From positions 372,001-436,000 of the forward strand of contig OW569374.1 in NCBI GenBank assembly GCA_937625935.1: DNA of 64,000 nucleotides. Direction: 5' to 3'. The number at the start of each line of letters is the position of its first letter. Position 1 is the first letter of the stretch. The notes under the pieces were generated by a model that saw only the letters and a program-made list of their open reading frames with translations, did no database searches and was not told the DNA's origin. Shown here in pieces: positions 8,997 through 21,800 of the stretch. This DNA is from Tetramitus jugosus. Its lineage: Eukaryota; Heterolobosea; Eutetramitea; Acrasida; Vahlkampfiidae. The position numbers and the translations under genes were made by a program.

Positions 8997-10418
8997 TTAT
9001 AAGCGTGAGTGTATTGTTGTTGTATTTAGGTCCTTCTTGAGGTAGTTGACCGCAATTTCTCCACTCTCCAATGCTCCTTGAACTGTGGAACATTGTGTTG
9101 GATGGGTGGCTTCTCCTGCAAATATTAGCTTGTGACCATGCTTGAATTCGATTGGTTGACCGAGTACGGCTCTAGGGTTCTTGATGATTGGTGTGCCCTG
9201 GGGTTTAACCTTTGGACAACTGTAAGCACCACCAACAAACAGGTTATCCCTGCGCCAATCATAAACAACACCATCAATGAATAAATTATCCTTTGGACTG
9301 ACTCCATATACCTTGTACAGCAATTCAACAAACGAATCAATCACTTGCTGGTTAGATAGTTGGTTCTGGGAGACAAAGTCAGTTCGTGATGCGGTCGAGA
9401 ACCCAGTAACTACGTACTCTGAGCCATTAATCTTATCATTGTTGATTAGATTACTGAACCAGAACTGAGCAATAATTGGATGGTCAGGAACGAATACTAA
9501 CTTGTGAGGCACAATGGTGTTCTTTTTCCAGAATGGTTTCTTGAATCGAGCAATTACCTTCATGCCGGTCTCCATTGAGAAATAATCGCGAATAATGACT
9601 TGCTTCTCTTGGGGCAATTCAGGTGAGAATTGAATTGTGTTCAATTGCAATTGTTTAAGTGGAACAGTAACAATGACATGATTGGCTGAGAATGCACCAT
9701 CATTAATCAGGAACAAATTGCGATCAGAGTGCCATTGGACCTTGTACACGGAAGTATATGTAAGATAGTTGCGACCAAAAGACAAGTGCTTCTTCAAGTG
9801 ATTCATTAAGTGCCTATAACTGTAGCCAGATGCAAAATGATAATTGTTGTTACTGAGTGTAGACTCTTCTTCGTTGATTCCATTGACACTCATCAGATCC
9901 AGATTGGATCCATCTGTCTTCACCATGTAACAATCCACAAGAGAAGACATTTGTGCATTCTCTGCCGAATCACTTGGAAATACCCGATTCAAATAGCCTT
10001 GAACACTGACATCTCCACTACTACCATCATACTCTTCCAAATCTTCCAAAGTTTGATTCAATTTCGACACGAGCGGATGTCTACAATCCAACAATTCATT
10101 ATTCACATAGAATAGTGAACCATTTTTCACTGGATCCTTCAACTCTGTTAAATCAAACGCAAATTCATATGGAATATTCAACTGTTTCAACAATTTGTTC
10201 AACAGGGAGTCATCACCATGAATGAACTCTGCACCAATCTCTGTTACTGGTCTATTTTGATTCAAACTTTGTTTCAAGCGCCCTCCGAGTTCACTGTTCG
10301 CTTCGAGTATCATGTGATTCTTGTGATTCAGTTGATGGTGCAGTACGTGAGAAGCGTAGACTCCACTGGCACCACCTCCAACAATGATGACATCATAATG
10401 TTGTTGTTGTTGAGTCAT
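8997..10418 (-). CDS. Flavin-containing amine/polyamine oxidase, peroxisomal (SRL end)
   Basis: A 473-residue FAD enzyme of the amine-oxidase family. The N-terminal Rossmann motif is VGGGASGVYA (GxGxxG at residues 14-19), followed by LEANSELGGRLK, the second FAD-binding stretch, and GAEFIHG. Near the end, IFAGEATHPTQCSTVQGALE (about 432-451) is the family's C-terminal FAD-contacting motif. It should oxidise a polyamine or acetylpolyamine to an aldehyde plus hydrogen peroxide. The last three residues are Ser-Arg-Leu, a PTS1 signal, so it probably works in peroxisomes, as several polyamine oxidases do. Length is typical for polyamine oxidases (about 470-510). The precise substrate is not readable. 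An LSD1-like role is unlikely because there is no SWIRM or tower domain. Confidence 0.88.
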   Translation of the reverse strand: MTQQQQHYDVIIVGGGASGVYASHVLHHQLNHKNHMILEANSELGGRLKQSLNQNRPVTEIGAEFIHGDDSLLNKLLKQLNIPYEFAFDLTELKDPVKNGSLFYVNNELLDCRHPLVSKLNQTLEDLEEYDGSSGDVSVQGYLNRVFPSDSAENAQMSSLVDCYMVKTDGSNLDLMSVNGINEEESTLSNNNYHFASGYSYRHLMNHLKKHLSFGRNYLTYTSVYKVQWHSDRNLFLINDGAFSANHVIVTVPLKQLQLNTIQFSPELPQEKQVIIRDYFSMETGMKVIARFKKPFWKKNTIVPHKLVFVPDHPIIAQFWFSNLINNDKINGSEYVVTGFSTASRTDFVSQNQLSNQQVIDSFVELLYKVYGVSPKDNLFIDGVVYDWRRDNLFVGGAYSCPKVKPQGTPIIKNPRAVLGQPIEFKHGHKLIFAGEATHPTQCSTVQGALESGEIAVNYLKKDLNTTTIHSRL

Positions 10419-10635
10419 TCTTTTCGTGTTCTTTCAAGAGTCAATTGAAAATGTGAGATTGCTTGTTTTTTGATCAGGTCCGAAACCACCAACCAGGGGA
10501 TGTTCAAACTTTGAATTTCTTTCAGAGGTGAATGCTTTGACCAAGTTCAGGGCAGTCGGTGTTTTTTTCACATAACTTGAAACTTCATTCTCCTGGCTGA
10601 CGCAAACATTTTACCGCCAAGTAAAAAGATCAAAC

Positions 10636-12573
10636 ATGTGGAGTTTCATTTGCAAGCATTCAGCATCAACAGCAGTCAAATTATCTCATCGAAATTCGTT
10701 GCACCATGGATGTGCTATTCTCACCAATCTCCATCACAACAACAACAATTTCAACCACAAAAGCTTACACCATCACCACAATAGCTTTCACACTTTTTTG
10801 AATCACACTTTTCCAAAATCCCAATCAACAACAACAACAACTACAACTACTACTGATGCAACTGATGCAACAGCTACTCCACCCACAGTCACAATACCGA
10901 TTGAGCTATTGAGAGGCACATTGTCTCATGTGAGAGAATACCTTTCTGCGAGTACCATTTATCGAAATCAAATTCATGAACAGCAAACAGCATCAGTAAC
11001 AGGAATCAATGAAGAAGAAGACGAATACGTTGGTCAAATGTATCAAGAACCAAGTGCCAAATTTTCAGTGTCAGCAATTGATATGTTGGAACATTCAATT
11101 ACTCAATTGATTGCTCAAGTATCATCAATGAAGCAATATTCTACAAGGGATTTGTTCACTATGCTTCAATTCTTGTATGTGGTGACAGAATGGAGATCAT
11201 ACGAGTCACAATTGTCATCCAATGATAATGATGCTAGCCAAGCAAGGACTCTTGAGATGCACCAAAAGGATAAACTTTTATATATCAAGTGTCTTCAATT
11301 GTCAGAATATTTGATTCATCGATCCACCAATGAAATCAAGTTGATCAATAGCAATAGTAGCAGCAGTGGCAATAGTAGTCGGTTGTTAGAGATGGTTCAA
11401 TTGAGTTTTTCAGTGCTGTGCATTCGATTGCAATCCAGTTTCCATTTGGGTGATATTGCAATGATGAAGTCATGTTATCAAGATGCTCTCAAGTACCTCA
11501 AGAGAGAAATTACAGTCTATGGTCAAAGGAAGAACAAATCTGTAAGTGACTCACACTTTACTTCGTTGCACCTGGATTTGAACAATGTATCAGCATTGTT
11601 CTCTTCTGCGCCTCACTTGGGACTGTATGAAGACATGTTGTTCATTGGCGATGTCATGAAGAGATGTTATCCAAGTGGTAAATTTGAGGAGATAATGGCA
11701 GGATTTCATGAGTCTGCTGATTCGGTTGACACATATTTTGATTACAGCGCGATTTATCAACTGTTAACAGAATTGGTACAAAAGAATGGATCTGTTGAAA
11801 ACTACGAGTACGAAGAAGCAACGACAGCATCATCAAAGACAAAGAAGAATAGCAAACCAAAGAGAGACACAATGAAAGCAGGACAATTTGAGGTAAAGAA
11901 CCTGATGTTCAATCATTTGGAGACAAAGGAGACTGGAAACACACTTGCGCACAAACAATTCTCAGATTATTCCAACTTCTCGGATGAGAATGAGTGGATA
12001 AAGATTGATTATGAACTTCCAACATTGTTGACTCATGGAAGAGCTGTTCTATGGTATCAATTGAATGGTGGTATTCCATTGGCAGGTATTCAGATGAAGA
12101 ATGGAGATATTCATGTGGCTGGCTTCAGAGACATGAGTGGTAGTGATATTGCTCCTGTGGAAGACATTGAGCAGCCTGATTCACAACAACAGCAATCACA
12201 ACCACAACAAGATAATTCATTGAGTGAGGAAGATGTCGAGTCATACAGAGAAGAAATGATCAAAGAGTTGGAGAAGGGTGAGGAAACATTGACAGATCCA
12301 GCTGAAAGGGCTCAGGTGACCGAAATGATTGACAAATTCAATGATCCAAACAAGTTATTGGATGACAAGGAGGATGAGGAAATTGATTTTCAGAGCTTAA
12401 AGGTTCACGTTCACTTCCACTTCGTGCCACAAGACAAAGCAACCAACAGTTTTACAGGTCGCTATTATCGAAAATTGCATGCAGTCAAGGAAGGATCTAA
12501 GGATGAGGCAGTCATCAAGTTCATTTTCGATATGAAGGCTGACATACTACCTCTCCAACAAGAGGAAAACTGA
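10636..12573 (+). CDS. Unknown protein, possibly mitochondrial
   Basis: 645 residues from an ATG in the context CAAACATG. The first 60 residues are rich in His, Asn, Ser and basic residues and nearly free of acidic ones, as in a mitochondrial presequence. A Thr run follows (about 68-78), then helical segments (FTMLQFLYVVTEWRSYESQL; LHLDLNNVSALFSSAPHLGL). A basic Lys/Ser insert lies near residue 400. The C-terminal part has a Gln-rich, acidic linker and ends in a compact region (FQSLKVHVHFHFVPQD, then AVIKFIFDMK). I do not recognise a family. A PPR-like or mitoribosome-associated role is possible but unproven. It is followed by VPS13 on the same strand, 297 bp away. Confidence 0.72.
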   Translation: MWSFICKHSASTAVKLSHRNSLHHGCAILTNLHHNNNNFNHKSLHHHHNSFHTFLNHTFPKSQSTTTTTTTTTDATDATATPPTVTIPIELLRGTLSHVREYLSASTIYRNQIHEQQTASVTGINEEEDEYVGQMYQEPSAKFSVSAIDMLEHSITQLIAQVSSMKQYSTRDLFTMLQFLYVVTEWRSYESQLSSNDNDASQARTLEMHQKDKLLYIKCLQLSEYLIHRSTNEIKLINSNSSSSGNSSRLLEMVQLSFSVLCIRLQSSFHLGDIAMMKSCYQDALKYLKREITVYGQRKNKSVSDSHFTSLHLDLNNVSALFSSAPHLGLYEDMLFIGDVMKRCYPSGKFEEIMAGFHESADSVDTYFDYSAIYQLLTELVQKNGSVENYEYEEATTASSKTKKNSKPKRDTMKAGQFEVKNLMFNHLETKETGNTLAHKQFSDYSNFSDENEWIKIDYELPTLLTHGRAVLWYQLNGGIPLAGIQMKNGDIHVAGFRDMSGSDIAPVEDIEQPDSQQQQSQPQQDNSLSEEDVESYREEMIKELEKGEETLTDPAERAQVTEMIDKFNDPNKLLDDKEDEEIDFQSLKVHVHFHFVPQDKATNSFTGRYYRKLHAVKEGSKDEAVIKFIFDMKADILPLQQEEN

Positions 12574-12870
12574 ACACACATGTGGGTCAACTCGATGTCT
12601 AGCGCGTATTCTGGTTTGTTGGGCACGACGCGACAAAAATAAAACCAGCCAAAGCATGAACAGAAATACCCATTTTTATACTTTGAGCTCGAACAACCAC
12701 GGTTTCTCTTCAGGCCCAAATCCCTGAATTCCCAAAGGAAACAAAGAACAGAGAGACACGATCAACCTGAAAGCCATCTGAAAAACCAAGGATTTTTTCA
12801 GCCATTTTTTTGCCACGGACAACCTAATTAGTTTTAATCTATTGGATTAAGGAGAATACAATTGTAAATA

Positions 12871-15800
12871 ATGTTCGAAGGAATAGTATCAAAGATCCTT
12901 GTGAAAGTACTTGGTGATTACATTGAGGATATTGACAGCCAGAACCTTCGTCTCGGCCTACTCGCCGGTGATGTTCAACTGAAGCAACTGAAAATGAAAT
13001 CGACAGCATTGGACGCTTTTGACCTACCTATTACTGTCGTGTGGGGATATGTTGGAACCATAAAGGCTTCTATACCGTGGAAATCTCTCGGCACCTCACC
13101 TGTAACGCTAGACATCTCCGATATCTACATTGTGGTTCAACCCAGGAAATGTGTAGCGTACGATCCAGAGATTGAAAAGGAACGATTAGAAAAATCAAGA
13201 ATCGCACGCTTACACAACTATGAGTTTCATCGAATGGCTCACTCTTTGTCTGCATCACCAGCACATGCTGTAGAGGATGAGACGGGTGATGGCGCTGACA
13301 CTGAAGCACAGGAGCGAAAGACTGCTGCTACTGATTCAGAGTCTTCGATTGGAGAAACAGTTTCTTCAGACGAAGCAGCATCGAAAACACAAGCAACGAC
13401 CGCTGTGACTCCAAGTGAAGAAAAGAAAGATACTTCCTCGTTTGTCGATCGCCTCACAGAAACTATTATTAACAATATTCAGATAAGAGTGCACAATGTG
13501 CGCGTACGATACGAGGATGACTCTGATCCAAACATGCCAATCATCTTTGGATTGAACCTGGAGGATGTTTCTGTCGTATCTTGCGATGAAAATTGGAAAG
13601 AGTCTTGGGTAAAGGGCAGTCAAGAACCAATGTACAAGAAGGCTATGATCTCTGGATTGTCCATGTACAGCGAGAAAACAACGGACCTACTATTCAGCAA
13701 GATTGAAAATTTGGATCAGTTCCAAGAGCAGATGAAGCAGTTTATTGCAAAGTTTTCACAACATGACAATCGATCAATCACATCTCTATTGGAGCCTACT
13801 GACGCAACTCTCAAAGCAATTCTTCAAAGAAACGATAGCCTAGATATGACAAAGCCAAAATTGGCATTGGAACTATTGCCTGGTAATGTGTCACTGAGCA
13901 TCAATGACAAACAGTACATGAATATCTTGCGTGTAATCGACTATGTGACCAACTATTCAAGATTTGAGAGATTTAGAAGCATTCGACCAGAAGAGGCTTT
14001 CTACAGCTCTGAAAACAGAATGAACAGCGAGGAGAAGAGAAAGAAGTGGTGGAAGTATGCGATCTTAGCTGCCAACAAAAACATGGAGACTCAATATTTT
14101 TCATGGGAGGATGTTCAGCAGAAACGAGAACTTAGAAACGAATACATTGAGCTATACAAGCGCAGTAAAGCTTCGTTCAAGCGGAAATTAGATGCCGAGG
14201 AAAATGAACGCCTTGATTTCTTGGAGCGAACCATGCCGACAACGGATGTGATATTTGCTCGCGAGTCAGCAGAAGCACAACTGAAAATTGAACTTCAGAG
14301 ATACAAGAAACACAAAGAAAGCTTACCGAAGCGAGCTGCTTCTTGGTTGACAAGTTGGTTCACACCAGCGCACGATGAGCTAGACGAAGAATCGTTGGGT
14401 GAGATTGAAGTCACTGACGAAGAAAGAAAGCAATTAGAGTTGGACATTGGATACAGTATTAGTACTTCTGGTGTATTGGAGACACCTCCTGATTTCGTTG
14501 AGTTGCTATTTAGTGTGATCCTGTGCGGTCAAGTTGAGCTAGTCGATTCCGAGTTTGACAAAGTTATTGTGCGAGGATCACTAACGGATTTGAATGTATC
14601 TGTGGGAGCGAGAGCAAACGCATCATCCTTCATTATCACAACTTCTATCGGAAGTGTGAGCTTGAAGGATGAGTTTACAACAAACACTCAATTCCCCGAT
14701 ATTATCGCCAAAGTGGAGGAAGGCAAAAAGCTCGTAGATGTTTCAATTGAAGCAAATCCATTACATAAGGAGGAGGACTTAATTGTGGATGTATCTATTG
14801 CTGGTGTTGAAATTATAGCAAATTTGGCACTATTGCAGAGAATTTTAGCCTTCTTTATTATACCCTCAGATGTGGACTTGGAAGAGTTGCAAAAGGTATT
14901 GCAGATGCAGTTGGAAGAGTTGCAACGTTTTGCAACGCTACAATTGCAAATCGCACTGCAGAACAAGTATATCATTTCTATCAATTTATCTCTGAATGCT
15001 CCCACTTTCCTCATTCCAGAGGATCCCACAGACAAGAGCAAACCTGTTCTTGTTATTGACTTGGGTCAGTTGGTCATGTCCAGCGAGCCTACGGATAAGG
15101 CAAGGGACGATCGGATCAAGGAGAGCAAATTGGAGGAGAAAGATTTTTATGATCATTACATTGTGGAGTTGTCCCATGTCTCAGCGACTCTATACCCCAA
15201 TTATGATCAAGACAAAATAGCAGATACCTTGGTGCATGATTTATCATTTACAATGGTATTCTCAGCTTTGATTGCTACCAACACAACCTATCCAGCTTTT
15301 GCGCTTGATTCGAAGCTCCCACTTGTCAACATTAATATATCTCCAAAGAAGGTGTCACACTTGTCTGGTATCATCAACAATATTTTCGATTTCATCGACA
15401 ATCCTGTAGGAATACAGAAATCGATGATTCAGAAGAGTGGATATGTGGAATTAAATTATCAAACAAAGGCAACTGATATTGACTTGCCGGAAAAGAAACA
15501 GTACTTGTGTGATTTGAGAATTGATGGAACAATCTTGCTGTATGATTCTGAGGAGAGAGGTAAACCTGCTGTTTATGTTGGAATTAACAGACTCATGCAG
15601 GTGGTTTCCAGTTCAGACAATTCCGCACTAAATCGAAATGAGTTTGGTCTAATTGTATCGACGAAGACTAATGATATTTTATTCATTTTCAAATTAGAAA
15701 ACGAAGAAGCAGCCAATGAATGGTATGATATCATACGGGCAAAGTTACTCGATATCGTGTCAGTTCCTACGACGAGGGTAATTCCAAACAAGAGCAATCT

Positions 15801-18800
15801 TTCCATCACCGACGCAATTCAACCGAATCAACAAGTTGTTCAGTTACGTGCAACATTTGTCCTGGAAGAGTTGTGTTTAAATATTGTACATACAAGGAAA
15901 GAAAGCGAGGTACCTTTGGTGGCTCTTATTGTCACTAATTTTGCTATTAACGTGCAATCGAGAAGTTATGATACGACAATTGATATGAAACTTCAACAAA
16001 TTACGGTGAGCGAGTTTACTCGTAGTATATCCAAACCCCAACCACTATTGTACTCGGGAAACAAAGGAGGTATACAGCAGAATATTGCAGAAGCCAAGAT
16101 CTTAATTACATCAGATGAGAGATCAGAATTTTATTCTGAGAATTCTGATGTCGTAGTCAACGTTGAATTCTCAAAGTTCACATTGCATTTCGATCCTTAT
16201 GTGGTTTCGGTGCTGATTCGAAAGGTGTTTGAGTTTATTGAATTATCTCAGCTATTTGTGTCTCGGACCTTGTCGTATCAACCTGTGAGAAAACAAATAG
16301 ACGAGGAGTTGCATGATAGAAATATTGTGGTTGTAAGAGCTTCCCTAGCAAGAGCTGCAATGATATTGGAGGATCAATCCAGCAAATTTATTAGTCTGTC
16401 GATGAAGAATACTTCCGTATCATTATCGATGGATGACAAGGCCGTTATTATTGACGGACATATTGGCGATTTGACAGCCAAAGGTCACACATCTGATTCA
16501 AAGTATCGCGAAATCATGGGCTTGACCTCGAAGGGGGGATCTCTTGTTGATTTTACCATTCGACAAGATCTATTAACTGTGGAGACAACACCATACTACC
16601 CCACACACGTGAAGGTTATATTAAGCTCTATTCAATTTGTTTACGTACAAAGTACCATCAATCACTTCATATCCTACATCATGGATGGGCCTCTATTACC
16701 AACAATACAAGAAGTTACAACGAACTTCCAAACTAAAGGAGAACAGAATTCAGTAGCACACGTTGATCAAACAGTCGCTTCTCAGAGTCTAGCCCAAATC
16801 TCATTGGATATAACTTTGTTGAATCCTTTGATCATCATTCCCGAGAATAGTATGAGCTCAGACAAGTTGATTGCGAATTTAGGAAAAATTACCGTGACGA
16901 ACTCCCTTAATCAGGTATCGAACCATCAGAATGAAGAAATCAATTGGACTGAAACAATAGTTGTTTCTCTCCAAGATACAAACATTCAGACGGAGTTATT
17001 GGGAAAGAGAGAGAAGGTTCTGAACGATACCAATTTTGAAATAGACATCGTGCGACCTATCATTGATGAAAAGTCTGAGCTACCTCAAGTCTGTGTCGTT
17101 TTGAATGTTCAAGAACAGTTCAGCATGGAGATGAATCATGCGCAATATGAATCAATGTTTAGAATCATTTATCAAAATTTCATGGCCGAGACTCCCACAG
17201 AGAACAGAAGAGCTCAACTCAGTGCTTTGATGTCAGAAAGACATACCAAAGAACAAGAAACAGTTGATGAGGAACAAGATAGGCGTGACAAAGTGTCTGT
17301 TCAAGTGAACGTATCTCTTGTCAACATCAATCTTACGATCTTAAAGAGCGTAGAGCTGATGGATCCCGAACCCATTGCACGTCTCGATATGCACAATTTG
17401 AATGTTAATGTTACTCAGATGCAGGACGGATCCACTGGAATGACAATGTTTTTGCCAAAGATTGATGCATTCGATCTCAGGAATAATAAGGTGAAGCAAT
17501 TTGTTGAGTCAAAGACTCATTCATCTGATGAACCATTGATCCATTTGTTGTTGGACCTGAATCCGGTGAAAAATGTGATGCATATCAATTTGCAGCTTGG
17601 AAGTCCAGAGATGATTGTCGACCCTCCTCTAATCATGGATATCACAAACTATTTCTCATCCTTACCCATTGTTCCACAGCAGAGTAAGAAGGAGAGACAC
17701 AGTGTTCAGTTTAATAATATTAGTGACATCGTGATAGGAAGTAATGTGTTCTTGGGTGAAGACATCTATCTATCTCTTGATAGAAAACTCCAAATTACAT
17801 CGAAGGACTCGAATGAGATTATCATTGATGGTCAGGGTCATATTATCGACTTTGACGTAACATCTCCTGATGAGATCGTTCCATTGATATATATTGCACC
17901 AGGTATAAGCTTGATATTCAAGAATACCATCTTGAGACATTCTGACAACTTGGATCAGTTGATTCATTACGGAGACGAAAACAGTGTTGTTAGTGCACCC
18001 ACGACTCTAAATGTCTTCACTCAAAAGTTGACCAAGGATCAACATTTGGAAATTAAACAAAGAGAATTAGAGGTTGGGGGAATAAGAGATAAGTACAAGA
18101 AGCCAGATCAAATGCGTACGGTCTTCCAAGGAGAGTTTGGTAGCCCTGTTGTTCTCATTCCTGTTTCACCAGAGAAAGATACAACAAGGTACTTTGTATT
18201 AGAAGGTCAATTATCTGTGAACATAGATATGAAACCTGTCACTCAAGAGAATATTTATGAGTGCTTCTTGAACGAGTGCCGTCTTTACAACAGATCGGAT
18301 GACATGGGAACACATAGGAAGAGTGCAAACATATTGGAGCCTGTGTCCATCTCTTGCAAGATGAAAGAGAGCGTTCATGAAGACGAGCTGATCAGAGCAA
18401 TCAGTATCAATATCAAGGACTCTATCTTTGCCAGATTATCTTACAACGATGTGAAGAGTGTATTGAAAATTACTCAATCATTCACTCAGAGCCAGGAGGA
18501 TTCTAGTAGTTCTGTTACGGGTATCGGGAGATCAGATAGTAAGGCAATTGAAGATGACATCATTGTCTTATCACCTGGAATAGATGATGTGGATATACAG
18601 GATCAAGAATTCAGAGAGTTTGAAACCAATGTAGATCGTACAGAACTATCGGATAAGAAATCTTATTCAGATCATCTAAGCTCAGAAGCTTCTGAGCTAA
18701 CGATGACCACACCGACCTCCATCGTTTATACATTCGATATTACGCCAAACTTAGAAGCGTCCTTGAGATTAATAGACGATATCAATGGATATGATGTTCC

Positions 18801-21800
18801 TCTTCTTAATTTTTCAATTGATAGCATTCTGATTCAAAAAGCAAGAATGAGCCAAATGGGAAATACTCTGGACCTCGCTACAACCGTATCCTTTAGAGTT
18901 GTTGGATACTTTTTCAATATGAAATTGGCATTATGGGAACCTATCATTGAACCTTATCATGCAGTGGTGGAGTATGAACGTCGACCTACTCAGAATGCTG
19001 ACTCTCCTGTGTCATACATGGATAAACTAATTCTGAAACAACATGATTTAGGAATCAACCAATCTCCGGAACCTTTTAGTATTAATGTTTCCAAATCTAT
19101 GATTGACACGGTCAATAAGGTTCAACAGGCGTGGACCAGAGATATTGAAACTGATGTTGTTTCCACTGTTCTAGATCCTATCCTACTCAGAAATCATACC
19201 GGAATTGAAGTTCTATTCACTATACAGGGTGCAGACCGCCCAGTACGTATCGCACACGGATCAGAACATAGTTTCTCCATGGATGAACACTTTGAATCAA
19301 TCGATTCTCGTCAAAAATCAACCCCGATTCTAGCGACCATTGAGCTTCCTCATGTTGATATTGACTTCTCATTAGATCTGAAATCTATTGGTATCAAACA
19401 TTTCGAGAACAAACGAAGGAAAATCCATGCAATTGTGGAGACCGAAATCGAAGATGGTAGAAGAATCATTACGCTCCGAAGTGGCGCCAAGGTAGTGAAT
19501 GAAAGCTCTATCATGTGGACTATTGCATCAAAAGACTTATCAGATGGTCAATTGACAATTATCGGTGATATATTGCCAGGTACATCTGTAGGTGTACCAA
19601 TTCTTGAAATCGACAATGGTTTCCTGTGTATCAAACCATCAGAAGTTTATGACTGGAATAGTAGCTCAAATTGTGCTTGGAGTAATCTTATGACTGACAA
19701 ATCGAGGTCATTGCTGGTTAGTTGTCCTCATATGCAAGAGTACGGCCATTCCTGTCAGGCTGTGATCAGAACTAAAGCCACCAACCTGGCTAATGATGAA
19801 TCACAAGAGAAATCGTACACCATAAAGATCGACGCTCCAATGGTAATCGAAAATCTACTCGGCCAAACAGTACAATACAAGCTGTATCAAAGCGTCGAAC
19901 AGAGTCAACAAAGTCCTACAATGAGTGGGGAATTAGCCGTAGGAGCCAAAGAATATATCTATACTCTTGATTTTGGATCCAAAATATTCATGAGGACTGT
20001 GTTTGATGAAGGCTGTAATTGTCCTCACACTGCTCTGATCTATTCTCCCAAACGTTCAGAATGTCAAAATAAGCTGTCTATCATGAATCGGGTCAGAGCT
20101 ACAGTGGTCATTAACTTTGATTACTCATCTGAATCTACATCCGGTGCCTATCATAGCGTGTCTCTCTATTCTCCCTATTGGCTAGTCAATCATACTTCAA
20201 AGAATCTCATGCTAAAAGAAAGCTCAGGAAGAATTTTGTCCCATGCCAACGCTCTATCTAGCAACCAGAGAACAACTCCAATAATGTTTTCATTTACAAA
20301 AGAGAAAGACCATAAGGTTGCTCTCCGTATCGATAACTCGCCATACTCTGAATACTTTAGTATCGGTAATGTGGGTGTTAGTGATTATCTCATGGTTACA
20401 AGTCCCTCGGATATGAACTACTGCATTGGATTCACAGTCCAGTTAGCAACAGGAAAATTTAATCGAACGAAAATTGTGACAATATCGCCTCGATACATTT
20501 TCCAGAATCTGACGTCATATGATATTCACGTGAAACAAGTTCGAACATCTGAAGAATGTGTCTTGCAATCTCAAAAGATAAGCGACTACTATTGGCATGG
20601 ACATTCCATCTCATCGCCTGAACTCATGATCTCAATACCATCGGTATCGCTTGATTGGTCCAGCCCGTTCATACTCAATTCACTTGGTGATATGTCAGTT
20701 AAGATGATGAACCAAGAAGATCCAAATGAAATCAATTGGAAGATGCTGAATATCAACTTGTCAGAACGCGGTGGCTCCATTCTTGTCAAGATTGAAGATC
20801 AGAATCAACCTCCGTACATCATTGAGAATCGATTGAACATTCCCATTAAAGTGAGTCAGTATGAGATCGACAAATGGTGGGAAGTTCGTGAAAACAACAA
20901 GCTTGACTACGCTTGGGACAATTTGATGGCACCTCAAAATTTGATAGTTTTGATCGATAATAATGAGATTGGACCCATCGATATTAACAAGGTGACTGGT
21001 GTAGACACGGAACTTGCAATTCACGACAATCAAATGATCTTCATTTCTGTGCATACAAATGATGGTACTAGAGTCCTTCGTGTTGATACTAATCGCTACT
21101 ACGATAAATCAGCTCCATTCAGAAAGGTCAAACCGATTGAGAAATCGAAGAAGCGCAAAAGAAGACTTCGTTGTGGTTCGAGAGATGTGCCTCCATCGCC
21201 GGAGGAGCAACCACAATCGCTTCGACTTGAGCCAGCGAATTTGAAAGACGAAGAATTCTCCCTGTTCGTGTACATAGACCTTCCATCTATCGGATTTTCA
21301 TTGATTGACGATAAGTTGAAACGAGAAATCGCCTATGTGTACATGGAAGACTTATTATTTAGATTCGAGCAAACCAACAAGAATCAGTATATTGAATTTA
21401 CACTGACCAAGGCTCAAATCGATAATCAGTTGCTGAACTGTGTGTATCCAGTTGTTTTGTACAATGAGGAATCAAAAGAGAAAGCATTCATTCATTTTAG
21501 TGCGTGTCGAGCCATGTCAGACCAAAATGCTCTCCTGTTTAGATATTTATCTGTGGCAATGCAAAAAATGCACCTGCGTATTGAGTATGCGTTTGTGGAA
21601 ACACTTATCTCACTGGTGTCCAGTTTATTGGAGAGCGATTTGTCAGATGACCAAGAAGTAACGGAAAAGATGATGGAGTCAATTCAAACTCTAAATACTA
21701 GCACAGTGGGAGGTATTGCTCCTTCTGAAGCGAAATTCTACTTTGATACATTCGAGTTACATCCTATTCGGATCTACCTGAGCTTCCTTTTCAATCGAGC

